A stretch of DNA of 64,000 nt, taken from positions 62,001 to 126,000 of the forward strand of contig JAEZZO010000072.1 of NCBI GenBank assembly GCA_023418475.1, given 5' to 3'. A program made the translations under genes and the position numbers. Source of the stretch: Bacillota bacterium. GTDB taxonomy: Bacteria > Bacillota > Clostridia > Lachnospirales > Lachnospiraceae. A model generated the notes under the pieces. The model searched no databases and was not told the origin of the DNA. It was given only the letters and a program-made list of their open reading frames with translations. This document shows positions 36,963 to 44,954 of this stretch, piece by piece. Positions within the stretch are counted from its first letter, which is position 1; every line of letters begins with the position of its first letter.

Positions 36963-38186
36963 ATGAACAATCTCTTAATAGCACAATCAGGCGGCCCTAC
37001 GGCTGCAATTAATGCAACTTTAGTGGGGATATTCCAGGCAGCGCAGACAAGCTCGAAGATTGATAAAATTTATGGCGCAAAAAACGGCATACGGGGAGTT
37101 TTTGAGGAGGAGCTAATTGATTTAAACGAAATTCTGAAAGATACGGCCGATATGGAGCTGCTTTGTCAGACTCCGGCCGCTGCTCTTGGTTCCTGCAGAT
37201 TTAAACTAAATAATGCAGAAAAGAGTGAAGAGCAGTATGAAACAATTATAAGCATTTTTCGAAAGTATGATATAACATATTTTATTTATATTGGTGGAAA
37301 TGACTCCATGGACACCGTTAATCAGCTGTCGGATTATTGTAAAAGAAAGAAAATAAATGATATCTTCATTATAGGGGCACCCAAGACAATCGATAATGAT
37401 CTTGCGGAAATTGATCATTGTCCGGGCTTTGGTTCCGCCGCAAAATATATAGCCACCACCTTTACGGAGCTGGAAAGGGATGCGAAAGGTTATGACATAG
37501 CTTCGGTTGTTATTGTTGAAATTATGGGCAGAAACGCCGGATGGCTGACGGCTGCATCGGCACTTGCAAGGCTGAATGGCTCCAGGGGTCCAGGACTTAT
37601 CTATCTATGTGAAAGAGCCTTTGATACAGAACAATTTATTGAGGATGTAAAAGGTAAGCTGAAAGATAATGCAACGCTTCTAATTGCAGTAAGTGAAGGG
37701 ATTAAGGATCAAAAGGGAAACTATATCTCGGATCTAGCCCAGGACGGAGTAACCGATGCATTCGGACATAAGTGCATTGCGGGTGCCGGACGTATTCTGG
37801 AAAGCCTTGTCAGACAAAAAATTGGCTGCAAGGTTCGCTCGATTGAGCTTAATCTTATGCAGCGTTCAGCCTCTCATATTGCAAGTGCGACGGATATTAA
37901 TGAGGCAAGAATGCTGGGGATGAAGGCACTACAATGCGCAGTGGATAAAATGTCAGGAGAAATGGCCTCCTTAAGAAGAAAAGCTACAAAAAAGTATGAG
38001 ATAGAAATTCTTTCAGTACCCATTGATAAGGTGGCAAATATAGAGAAAAAAGTACCGCCGGAATATATCAATGCGACTGAAAATGATGTCACGGATGCTA
38101 TGATGGATTACCTCAAGCCTCTGATACAGGGGGAGATTGGGATAAGATATATCAATGGGATACCGAAGCATCTCGTATTATATTAA
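36963..38186 (+). CDS. pfp: pyrophosphate-dependent 6-phosphofructokinase
   Basis: A 407-residue cytoplasmic glycolytic enzyme converting fructose 6-phosphate to fructose 1,6-bisphosphate. The N-terminal LIAQSGGPTAAINATL is the family phosphate loop. Phosphoryl-donor choice is shown by GGNDSMDT (111-118), where Asp114 replaces the Gly of ATP enzymes, and by PKTIDND (140-146), where Lys141 replaces Gly. Both changes mark PPi-dependent enzymes. IVEIMGRNAGWLTAAS is the substrate site. GGAGG precedes the ATG. The gene is monocistronic, ending at the terminator 38224-38283. Using PPi saves ATP, which fits a saccharolytic anaerobe. ATP activity cannot be excluded without assay. Confidence 0.92.
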   Translation: MNNLLIAQSGGPTAAINATLVGIFQAAQTSSKIDKIYGAKNGIRGVFEEELIDLNEILKDTADMELLCQTPAAALGSCRFKLNNAEKSEEQYETIISIFRKYDITYFIYIGGNDSMDTVNQLSDYCKRKKINDIFIIGAPKTIDNDLAEIDHCPGFGSAAKYIATTFTELERDAKGYDIASVVIVEIMGRNAGWLTAASALARLNGSRGPGLIYLCERAFDTEQFIEDVKGKLKDNATLLIAVSEGIKDQKGNYISDLAQDGVTDAFGHKCIAGAGRILESLVRQKIGCKVRSIELNLMQRSASHIASATDINEARMLGMKALQCAVDKMSGEMASLRRKATKKYEIEILSVPIDKVANIEKKVPPEYINATENDVTDAMMDYLKPLIQGEIGIRYINGIPKHLVLY

Positions 38187-38223
38187 TTACGATTTCTATA
38201 AATCTAAGCTGGTCCTAAGATAA

Positions 38224-38283
38224 ACAGATAGCTTTCCAGGCACATGAGCTGCATCATATGTGCCGGAAAGCTATTTGTTTTTT
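38224..38283 (+). terminator. rho-independent terminator of the phosphofructokinase
   Basis: ACAGATAGCTTTCCAGGCACAT and its partner at 38258-38278 form a stem of about 21 pairs with one bulged A, followed by six or more T. Confidence 0.9.
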
Positions 38284-38463
38284 AAGAGGGTAAGTGCATC
38301 AGAAGATGTCATCCTTTAATATCCTAATATAAAATGATATTTGTCCCTATAACTATTGAATTAATACCATAAGATTAACCACAATTACAATAATTATCTA
38401 TGTCGAATGAAATCCATAGCAAGGGTAAAATGAGATATTATCTATGTATAAATAGAAAAGAAA

Positions 38464-38515
38464 ACCAAGATTAGTTGATAATAAATGCATTCATATTCAT
38501 TATATGACTAAATCT
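38464..38515. repeat. possible shortened family B element
   Basis: GATTAGTTGATAAT and ATTATATGACTAAATC flank AAATGCATTCATATTCA, resembling a family B element reduced to its ends and apex. Similarity to 48826-48931 is limited to short words, so the assignment is tentative. Confidence 0.3.
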
Positions 38516-38547
38516 AATGGTTTATAACTCAAATAGTGTGTGTTGAA

Positions 38548-38684
38548 TTGCGAAACTCGATAACTATTATCATTGTGTAAACAGAAAGTACATGCTCCGG
38601 AGCGGAAGTTAAGCGGAAGGAGCGTTGGAGCGGAGGAATATGTACTTTCTACTTACACAATTATGAAGATTATATTGTTTCGCA
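38548..38684 (+). repeat. TTGCGAAAC hairpin, family C copy 3 (long form)
   Basis: TTGCGAAAC at the left end pairs with GTTTCGCA at the right end. Inside, ATTGTGTAAACAGAAAGTAC pairs with GTACTTTCTACTTACACAAT, and an apex rich in GGAGCGG words caps it. The element is 137 bases long and ends 53 bases before the hydrolase start. Confidence 0.7.
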
Positions 38685-38737
38685 GATTCTTCCTAAATTT
38701 TTTGAAATAAAAACTTTCGCAGGAATGGAGAATGAAA

Positions 38738-39634
38738 ATGAGAGTAGAAAAACACAATTTATTAATGGAAGACAGCAGTTCCTATTTTATATCCTATCTG
38801 ATTGAAGATTTTAAAGAATATCAGACAGGGAGAAAACGACCCGCAGTAATCATCTGTCCGGGAGGGGGATATTTAAAGCTCTCACAAAGAGAGGGAGAAC
38901 CGGTAGCTCTGGCATTTTTACAGAGAGGCTTTCACGCATTTGTTCTAAATTATAGGATAGGAACCATGGATGGTAAGAAAAAGGGAGTGGCAGAGCAGGC
39001 CTTGCTTGATGTAGCTATGACGGTAGAAGCGATCCATGTTCATGCGGATAAATGGTTGGTAGATGCCTCTTCTCTGATTATATTAGGCTTTTCGGCAGGA
39101 GCACATCTGGCAGCGCTATATTCTAATCGGTGGTCCGATTTATGGATTTTTGAAAATACAGGAATTCGTAAGGAATATCTAAAAATCAGGGCAGCCGTAC
39201 TGGCATATCCCCTATGTGATTTGCAGATTATGATAGATGATCAACAAAGCATCGCAGGAATCAGCAATGAGTTAAGAGATTTTCTGGAACAATCTACGAA
39301 GGCAATCTGCGGGGAAAGTCATCCGGATATGGAAAAAGCCAAAAAATACAGCCCGGTTAATTTTGTCAATGAGAATACGGTACCCACCTTCCTCTGGCAT
39401 ACAGCAGATGATGAGATGGTATCAGCGGAAAATTCCCTGCGATATGCACTCCGGTTAGCCCGGTTCCATATTCCATATGAACTGCATATCTTTGAAAGCG
39501 GTGTCCATGGTTTATCTTTGGCGAATGAATTTACAGCCTGCAAACCGGAGGAAATCAATATTCCTTGTCAAAAATGGCTGGCGCTTTTATTCACCTGGCT
39601 GGAGAAACAGTTAAATATTACTAATCCAAACTAA
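38738..39634 (+). CDS. alpha/beta hydrolase, acetylxylan-esterase-like
   Basis: A 298-residue hydrolase of the BD-FAE / acetylesterase group. ICPGGGYLKLSQREGEPVAL is the oxyanion region of these enzymes. The elbow ILGFSAGAHLAALY has Ser119, FLWHTADDEMVS carries the triad Asp, and SGVHGLSLAN the His. Family members remove acetyl or other acyl groups from xylan-type oligosaccharides. There is no signal peptide. GGAG seven bases upstream supports ATG 38738 over ATG 38732. The family C hairpin lies just upstream, and the third uptake operon follows after 198 bases, suggesting a joint role in acetylated hemicellulose use. Confidence 0.88.
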   Translation: MRVEKHNLLMEDSSSYFISYLIEDFKEYQTGRKRPAVIICPGGGYLKLSQREGEPVALAFLQRGFHAFVLNYRIGTMDGKKKGVAEQALLDVAMTVEAIHVHADKWLVDASSLIILGFSAGAHLAALYSNRWSDLWIFENTGIRKEYLKIRAAVLAYPLCDLQIMIDDQQSIAGISNELRDFLEQSTKAICGESHPDMEKAKKYSPVNFVNENTVPTFLWHTADDEMVSAENSLRYALRLARFHIPYELHIFESGVHGLSLANEFTACKPEEINIPCQKWLALLFTWLEKQLNITNPN

Positions 39635-39832
39635 AGAATAAACACATTTTGTGTAAGAAAGTGCCTATAAAAGAAGTTATTAAGAGTCTATAATCCATAG
39701 TAGGATAAATAATGTTTATCCGGAACCATCAGGATGCATCCGGACATCCTGCGTTAATTATGCTGGCATAGGTCACACGAATTACTCGTTAATGCAATAT
39801 TACAAAATGATATGGGAGGGTATTTTAAGGTT

Positions 39833-41230
39833 ATGAAGAAAAAAATATTAAGTATCGTATTAATTCTGACATTCATAGCAGGCTTAACAGGCTGTGTTAA
39901 CAAATCCGGCACAAATCCGGACTCCAATACAAGCAGTAATATCAGCGGGACTGCCGATACGGCAGCTTCGAAAGAAACAGATGCCAAAGCAAAAGGAACA
40001 GGAGAAAAAACAGTAGTTACATTCCAGACCTGGAATCCCATGGATAGTGGTCCCGAAAGTGCAATACATAAAATTATCTCGGATTTTGAAGCAAAAAATC
40101 CGGACATTACTATTAATTATGTATATGTAGATTCTGGAAGCCATTTCGAACAGCTGAAAGTAAAATTAATGGGTGGTGAAGGACCGGATCTCTATGGAAT
40201 GCGAACCGGTTCCTATTTTGAAGCGTTTCGGGATTTTGAAGAAGATATCACACCCTACTGTAAGAGCACCTGGGGAGATAATTGGGAATCCAAATTTTAT
40301 GATTTCTGTATGAAGCCGCTTGCGACGGACGGAAAGTATTACGCAGTTCCGCTTGGAATTACGTACGCCGGTTTTGCATGGTGCGATAAGAATATGCTTA
40401 AGAGTTATGGACTGGATATTCCTGCTTCCTACAGTGATCTATTAGAAGCCAGTAAGGTACTCCGGAAAAACAAGCAATTTCCTCTGGCTATCGGAGCGAA
40501 AGATACCTGGTTGGATGTAGATACCTGGATGAGTATGGCAAATGATATCAATAGTGAGAAATTATATTCTGCAATAGAAGGAAAGACACCATTTACAGAT
40601 ACAGACCTGGTAAAATCTTTTGAAATCTGGCAGAAATGCTTTACAGATGGAATTTTCCAGGATGGTGCTCTTGGAATGACACAATATAATGACGTAAATG
40701 ATATGTTCCAGAAGGAAGGCAGCATTCCGATGTTCTTAAACGGGTCATGGGCTCTTAATATGTTTACCCTGGCAGATGCGGAAACACATAAGGTATTCAA
40801 TTCTGAGGGTGCCGATCATGATATTTTCCTGATTGACTGGAATGATGACGGGAAAGTATGCCCAGTCACCGCAGCGGCAGATGTTCTTCTTTGCATGAAT
40901 AAGAATTCGAAGGTGAAGGATGCAGCATTCAAATTCATGGATTATCTGGTAAATGAGGGACAGGATCTTCTGGTTAATAATTATCTCGAATATATGCCTT
41001 CCCGTACCGATATGAAGCTGAATGTCCAGGGACTTGGTGCCGATGGACAGGAAGCCCTTCAGGTTGTTCTAAACAATGCCAAGGATAATGTCGCAGGCGC
41101 AAGATCAATTGTTTATGCCGAGCTGGATACGAAAGTCCAGGAAGTATTGCAGGCCCTTGCAGCAGGTCAGATGACTCCCCAGGAAGCAGCAGAGCAGGTC
41201 GAAGCTGTCTCAAAGACAACAAAAAGATAG
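39833..41230 (+). CDS. sugar ABC transporter solute-binding lipoprotein (family 1, MalE-like)
   Basis: A 465-residue binding lipoprotein, shorter than the LplA-type ones in the window. The signal peptide ends in lipobox LTGC followed by a Ser/Thr/Ala-rich tether. VVTFQTWNPMDSGPESAIHK and IISDFEAKNPDITINYVY are the classic family 1 start. LMGGEGPDLYGMRTGSYFE, MFQKEGSIPMFLNGSWAL and DYLVNEGQDLL are also typical. GGGAGGG and AAGG lie upstream of ATG 39833; the ATG at 39812 has none. It is followed by a stem-loop and two permeases. The ligand is unknown, but the nearby esterase suggests hemicellulose oligosaccharides. Confidence 0.92.
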   Translation: MKKKILSIVLILTFIAGLTGCVNKSGTNPDSNTSSNISGTADTAASKETDAKAKGTGEKTVVTFQTWNPMDSGPESAIHKIISDFEAKNPDITINYVYVDSGSHFEQLKVKLMGGEGPDLYGMRTGSYFEAFRDFEEDITPYCKSTWGDNWESKFYDFCMKPLATDGKYYAVPLGITYAGFAWCDKNMLKSYGLDIPASYSDLLEASKVLRKNKQFPLAIGAKDTWLDVDTWMSMANDINSEKLYSAIEGKTPFTDTDLVKSFEIWQKCFTDGIFQDGALGMTQYNDVNDMFQKEGSIPMFLNGSWALNMFTLADAETHKVFNSEGADHDIFLIDWNDDGKVCPVTAAADVLLCMNKNSKVKDAAFKFMDYLVNEGQDLLVNNYLEYMPSRTDMKLNVQGLGADGQEALQVVLNNAKDNVAGARSIVYAELDTKVQEVLQALAAGQMTPQEAAEQVEAVSKTTKR

Positions 41231-41251
41231 ATAAGTCCGGATAGGATGAAT

Positions 41252-41290
41252 GGAAATACCGGAATATGGTAGAACTATTTCGGTATTTCC
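41252..41290 (+). other. intercistronic hairpin after the binding-protein gene
   Basis: GGAAATACCGGAATA pairs with TATTTCGGTATTTCC over 15 positions with one G-U pair and a nine-base loop, between lipoprotein and permease genes. No T run follows, favouring mRNA stabilisation. Confidence 0.6.
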
Positions 41291-41314
41291 GATGGATTTT
41301 GAAAGGAATGGACC

Positions 41315-42199
41315 ATGAAGAGACAGACTATTACGGGCTATTTATTTATACTGCCGATTGTTACTTTGTTCCTGGCTTTTATTGTATATCCGGTAGGCTA
41401 TAACATAGTTATAAGCCTTTATGAATGGAATGGTATTGATATACAGAAGAAGTTCCTGGGCCTTGTTAATTACGGGAATTTATTGCAGGATAAGGTAATG
41501 ATACTGGCAACCAAGAATTTCATTATATTTGCGCTGATCACAATAACAGTCCAGGCATTACTGGGTCTGTTCTTTGCAACCATACTGCGTAATAAAATTC
41601 GGTTTTCCCAGGTATACCGTACCCTTATTTATTTACCGATAATAGCGACTCCAGCAATTGTAGGACAGATTTTTTCTAAAATATTTGAACCAAACCGCGG
41701 TTATCTTAATGCTATGCTTCGTGCGGTTCATCTTGAGGATTTATGCCAGCAGTGGTTGGCTAATCCTAAAACGGCACTGGGGTGTGTACTGTTTGTTAAC
41801 ATATGGCAGTGGACCGGTTATAGTATGCTGCTATATTATACTAACATGTTAAATATTTCAGATGATGTGTATGAGGCCGCAAGAATTGATGGGGCGGGAA
41901 GCTTTCAACAGTTTGTGAAAATAACTTTTCCGCTGTTGCGGGGAACCCATTATACCATTTTCATAATGGGTATGATAGGCTCTTTGAAAACCTTTGATAT
42001 TCCATATGTTTTAACCTCCGGCGGACCGAATCATGCTACGGAATTTTTCTCGACCTATATTTATACAAAATCGTTTAATGAGTTTCAGCAGGGAGAGGCT
42101 TCTGCTATTGTTGTGATGATGCTTCTGATTGCTATGATAATAACCGCTGTTCAACTGCGGTTTTATTACCGGAACGACAAGGATAAGGAGTTGGCCTAA
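41315..42199 (+). CDS. sugar ABC transporter permease (MalF/UgpA type)
   Basis: A 294-residue CUT1 permease with six membrane helices, starting ITGYLFILPIVTLFLAFIVY. The EAA loop reads YEAARIDGAGSFQQFVKITF, the contact site for the ATPase. TFDIPYVLTSGGPNHATEFF is strongly conserved in the MalF/UgpA/LacF branch. AAGGAATGG lies before the ATG. It forms the channel with the protein at 42202, two bases downstream. No ATPase is encoded. Confidence 0.94.
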   Translation: MKRQTITGYLFILPIVTLFLAFIVYPVGYNIVISLYEWNGIDIQKKFLGLVNYGNLLQDKVMILATKNFIIFALITITVQALLGLFFATILRNKIRFSQVYRTLIYLPIIATPAIVGQIFSKIFEPNRGYLNAMLRAVHLEDLCQQWLANPKTALGCVLFVNIWQWTGYSMLLYYTNMLNISDDVYEAARIDGAGSFQQFVKITFPLLRGTHYTIFIMGMIGSLKTFDIPYVLTSGGPNHATEFFSTYIYTKSFNEFQQGEASAIVVMMLLIAMIITAVQLRFYYRNDKDKELA

Positions 42200-42201
42200 T
42201 C

Positions 42202-42996
42202 ATGAGTATAAAGAATATTAAAAAAATTTTGCTGCATCTAATTTGCATCATAGCGGTTGCTATATTCATGTATCCGATAGGCTTAATGCTGACAAAATCA
42301 TTTGCCGTAGACGGAATTAAAAATTATGCACGTGTTTTCGAGACTTATAATTTATTTACTAATTTTATGAGCAGTACTCTGATCGTCGGCAGTACGTTGC
42401 TGCTGGTATCCTTTGTTGTATCGACGGCAGCCTTTGCCTTTTCAAAGCTTAATTTCGCGTTTAAAAAGACGATTTATTATGTTATACTTATGGGTATGAT
42501 GATACCAACCTCGGCCCTTATTTTCCCGCTGTTTCAGACGGTGAAGCTGATGGGGCTGCTGGGATCACGCTTGTCGGTAGTACTCCCGTATGTTACATTA
42601 AACTGTTGCTTTAGTCTGATGGTGTTTAAGAATTATTTCGATGCACTGCCTGATCAGCTGATGGAAGCGGCGCGTATTGACGGAGCGGGCAGATTTCGCA
42701 TCTTCTACTCGATTATGATGCCGGTTGCCAAACCGGGACTTGCTTTTGTGTTAATACAGACTTTTTTAGGAGCGTGGAATGAATTACAGATGGCAATGGT
42801 ATTTATCAGTGATCAAAGCAAATTGCCGTTGTCGGTAATTCCTATACGATTTTCCATCGCAAGAGGGTCAGGACAGTTTCCGGTTCAGGTTATGTTTGCC
42901 GCACTGGCAATCTGCCTTCTTCCAATTGCAGTTTTTTATATATTTGCATCCAAATCCCTGATCTCCGGTTTAACGCAGGGAGCAGTAAAGGGGTAG
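42202..42996 (+). CDS. sugar ABC transporter permease (MalG/UgpE type)
   Basis: A 264-residue partner permease with six helices. TAAFAFSKLNFAFKKTIYYV and MIPTSALIFPLFQTVKLMGL are family motifs. The EAA loop is LMEAARIDGAGRFRIFYSIM, and the tail SGLTQGAVKG is conserved. It starts two bases after the previous stop, and its own stop is 12 bases before the kinase gene, so importer and sensor are one transcript. Confidence 0.94.
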   Translation: MSIKNIKKILLHLICIIAVAIFMYPIGLMLTKSFAVDGIKNYARVFETYNLFTNFMSSTLIVGSTLLLVSFVVSTAAFAFSKLNFAFKKTIYYVILMGMMIPTSALIFPLFQTVKLMGLLGSRLSVVLPYVTLNCCFSLMVFKNYFDALPDQLMEAARIDGAGRFRIFYSIMMPVAKPGLAFVLIQTFLGAWNELQMAMVFISDQSKLPLSVIPIRFSIARGSGQFPVQVMFAALAICLLPIAVFYIFASKSLISGLTQGAVKG

Positions 42997-43008
42997 ATAC
43001 TACTGAAT

Positions 43009-44883
43009 ATGAAAAATGTTGTACCAAGAAAGCTTGATCATTTAAGAAGTCAAATAAGTTTCAAAATAAGCATTATTAACAGTTTATTCTTTTTTCTGGC
43101 ATTCGCAGTTATTCTGGTGATCATGAGTTTTCTAAACTATAAGATTATCAGCAGGAAAGATGAACAGATTTATAATGCCTATTTAACAAACTCAATTTTA
43201 TCAGTGGATAATAAGCTTAGGGACATGAGCAGAGTTTCGCTTATGAGCACAACAGGAGACAAGGTTCAGAAGATACTGCCCAGTTATCAGAAAGAGAGTA
43301 TTAACAATAAAAATCAGGATGAAGAATATCTTAAGGAATACTACACTTCACTGATTGAAATCAGAGATGATATCAGCGGTATTTATATGTGTGATAATAC
43401 GTCACTGATCTTCCATTATGATATTGCCAATCCCTCCTTCCGCCGTGACGTAGATCCTTATCAGGTTCTGGAAAAGTTGAGGCGGAAAGCTGAAGATCTG
43501 CGTGAATCAAACAGCTATCTGACAGTGGATGAACTGCCGGAATTTATGCGTTACCGGTACCGGTCAGATGCGATTGCTCAAAACTGTGTCTGGCTGCTGC
43601 GGGATATTTACAGCTTCTCGCCTAATCGTAAAATAGGGTTTGTCGCTTTGACAATGCCTTTACATAAAATAAAGGATCTTCTGGAAGAAAATCTTGGCAG
43701 CGATATGTTCTATATTCTTATGACGAAGTCGGGGAATATCATCTGCTGTCAGGACCAGGCATATATCCGTAAAAATATAAAGGGGCTTTCACCCAGCATC
43801 TATAAGGCACTGGGCTCAAAAGACCGCTCGGAGGTAAAATGGAACGGAGAGGTCTGCAAAATTGCAATCCAAAATTCAGAGTACAGTGATCTGATTTTAG
43901 TAACCGGAAAATCAGTAAAGCATTTTGCAGAGGAGGCAACAAGCTTTATCTGGTTCAGTATCGCAATTGGTTTATTTGTTGCGATGTTTATTGTCGTATT
44001 AACATTCCGAAACGTAGGTACTATTTTAAAACCGCTTAAATTACTGGCTTATGAAATGTCCCATTTTAATGAGAAGAGCCTAAAGGTTCAATACCCTGTT
44101 ACTGGTAAGGATGAGATTGGACAGCTTGTGAAGGCCTTTAATACAATGGTGAATATGCTGGATCAATTAATCGAAACTCAGTATATTGATAAAGTTCGAA
44201 TTAAGGAAATCCAATTAAATGAGCAGAAGCTTTCCATGCTTTATATGAAAAGTCAAGTTAATCCGCATTTTCTCTATAATACGCTCGATACTATTCGAAT
44301 TCGGGCAGAGATTAACAATGACAGGGATGTTTCCTACATGCTGATGGAGCTAGTAAAGTTTTTTCGACTAAATGTAAAGATGACAAACCAGTTTGTTACG
44401 CTGGAACATGAATTCAGTCTGATTGATGCATACCTGAAGCTGATGTGTTACCGGTATGAAAAGATAAGCTATGAATACGATATCGATAAGACATTGATGG
44501 ACGTGTCAGTTCCGAATTTCATTCTGCAGCCAATCGTCGAGAACAGTTTACTGCATGGTCTGCGTGATAAAGGTTATCGAGGCAGTATTTATCTAAGTGT
44601 TCATAAGAGGGAGCTGGACGGTAGAATAGAGATTTTAATAATGGACACCGGTGTAGGTTTTAGTACCGCTACAAGGGAGCAGGTCAACGCAGTGCTGAAA
44701 GACTTTGAGAATAGCAAAGATACACCGAAGGAGCAGAACAGTATTGGCATCCTGAATGTGCAAAAACGGCTGAAGATGTTTTACAATGAAGAATGCGGTC
44801 TTTATTATACCGATAATGAGGAAGGCGGAGTAACAGCGCATATTATTATTGAAGATAGTTGTGAAGACAAAGCATCTTATTAA
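43009..44883 (+). CDS. YesM-type sensor histidine kinase
   Basis: A 624-residue membrane kinase. Helices near 22-45 and 313-334 enclose a Cache-like outside sensor, and a HAMP domain follows (about 335-388). The His-kinase region carries QVNPHFLYNTLDTIRI with phosphoacceptor His420. The ATPase domain has the N box QPIVENSLLHGL and the G box DTGVGFS. This family signals to AraC-type regulators of the YesN kind, here encoded at 46681 after an intervening gene. It lies in the third uptake operon, so it likely senses the transported sugar, possibly through the loaded binding protein. The ribosome site is weak, suggesting low expression from a strong operon. Confidence 0.93.
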   Translation: MKNVVPRKLDHLRSQISFKISIINSLFFFLAFAVILVIMSFLNYKIISRKDEQIYNAYLTNSILSVDNKLRDMSRVSLMSTTGDKVQKILPSYQKESINNKNQDEEYLKEYYTSLIEIRDDISGIYMCDNTSLIFHYDIANPSFRRDVDPYQVLEKLRRKAEDLRESNSYLTVDELPEFMRYRYRSDAIAQNCVWLLRDIYSFSPNRKIGFVALTMPLHKIKDLLEENLGSDMFYILMTKSGNIICCQDQAYIRKNIKGLSPSIYKALGSKDRSEVKWNGEVCKIAIQNSEYSDLILVTGKSVKHFAEEATSFIWFSIAIGLFVAMFIVVLTFRNVGTILKPLKLLAYEMSHFNEKSLKVQYPVTGKDEIGQLVKAFNTMVNMLDQLIETQYIDKVRIKEIQLNEQKLSMLYMKSQVNPHFLYNTLDTIRIRAEINNDRDVSYMLMELVKFFRLNVKMTNQFVTLEHEFSLIDAYLKLMCYRYEKISYEYDIDKTLMDVSVPNFILQPIVENSLLHGLRDKGYRGSIYLSVHKRELDGRIEILIMDTGVGFSTATREQVNAVLKDFENSKDTPKEQNSIGILNVQKRLKMFYNEECGLYYTDNEEGGVTAHIIIEDSCEDKASY

Positions 44884-44954
44884 AGTTACATTTTAATGTA
44901 TGAACTGAAATATTTAAACAGAATTATTTACAAACGAAGAAAGGGAGGTTTATG

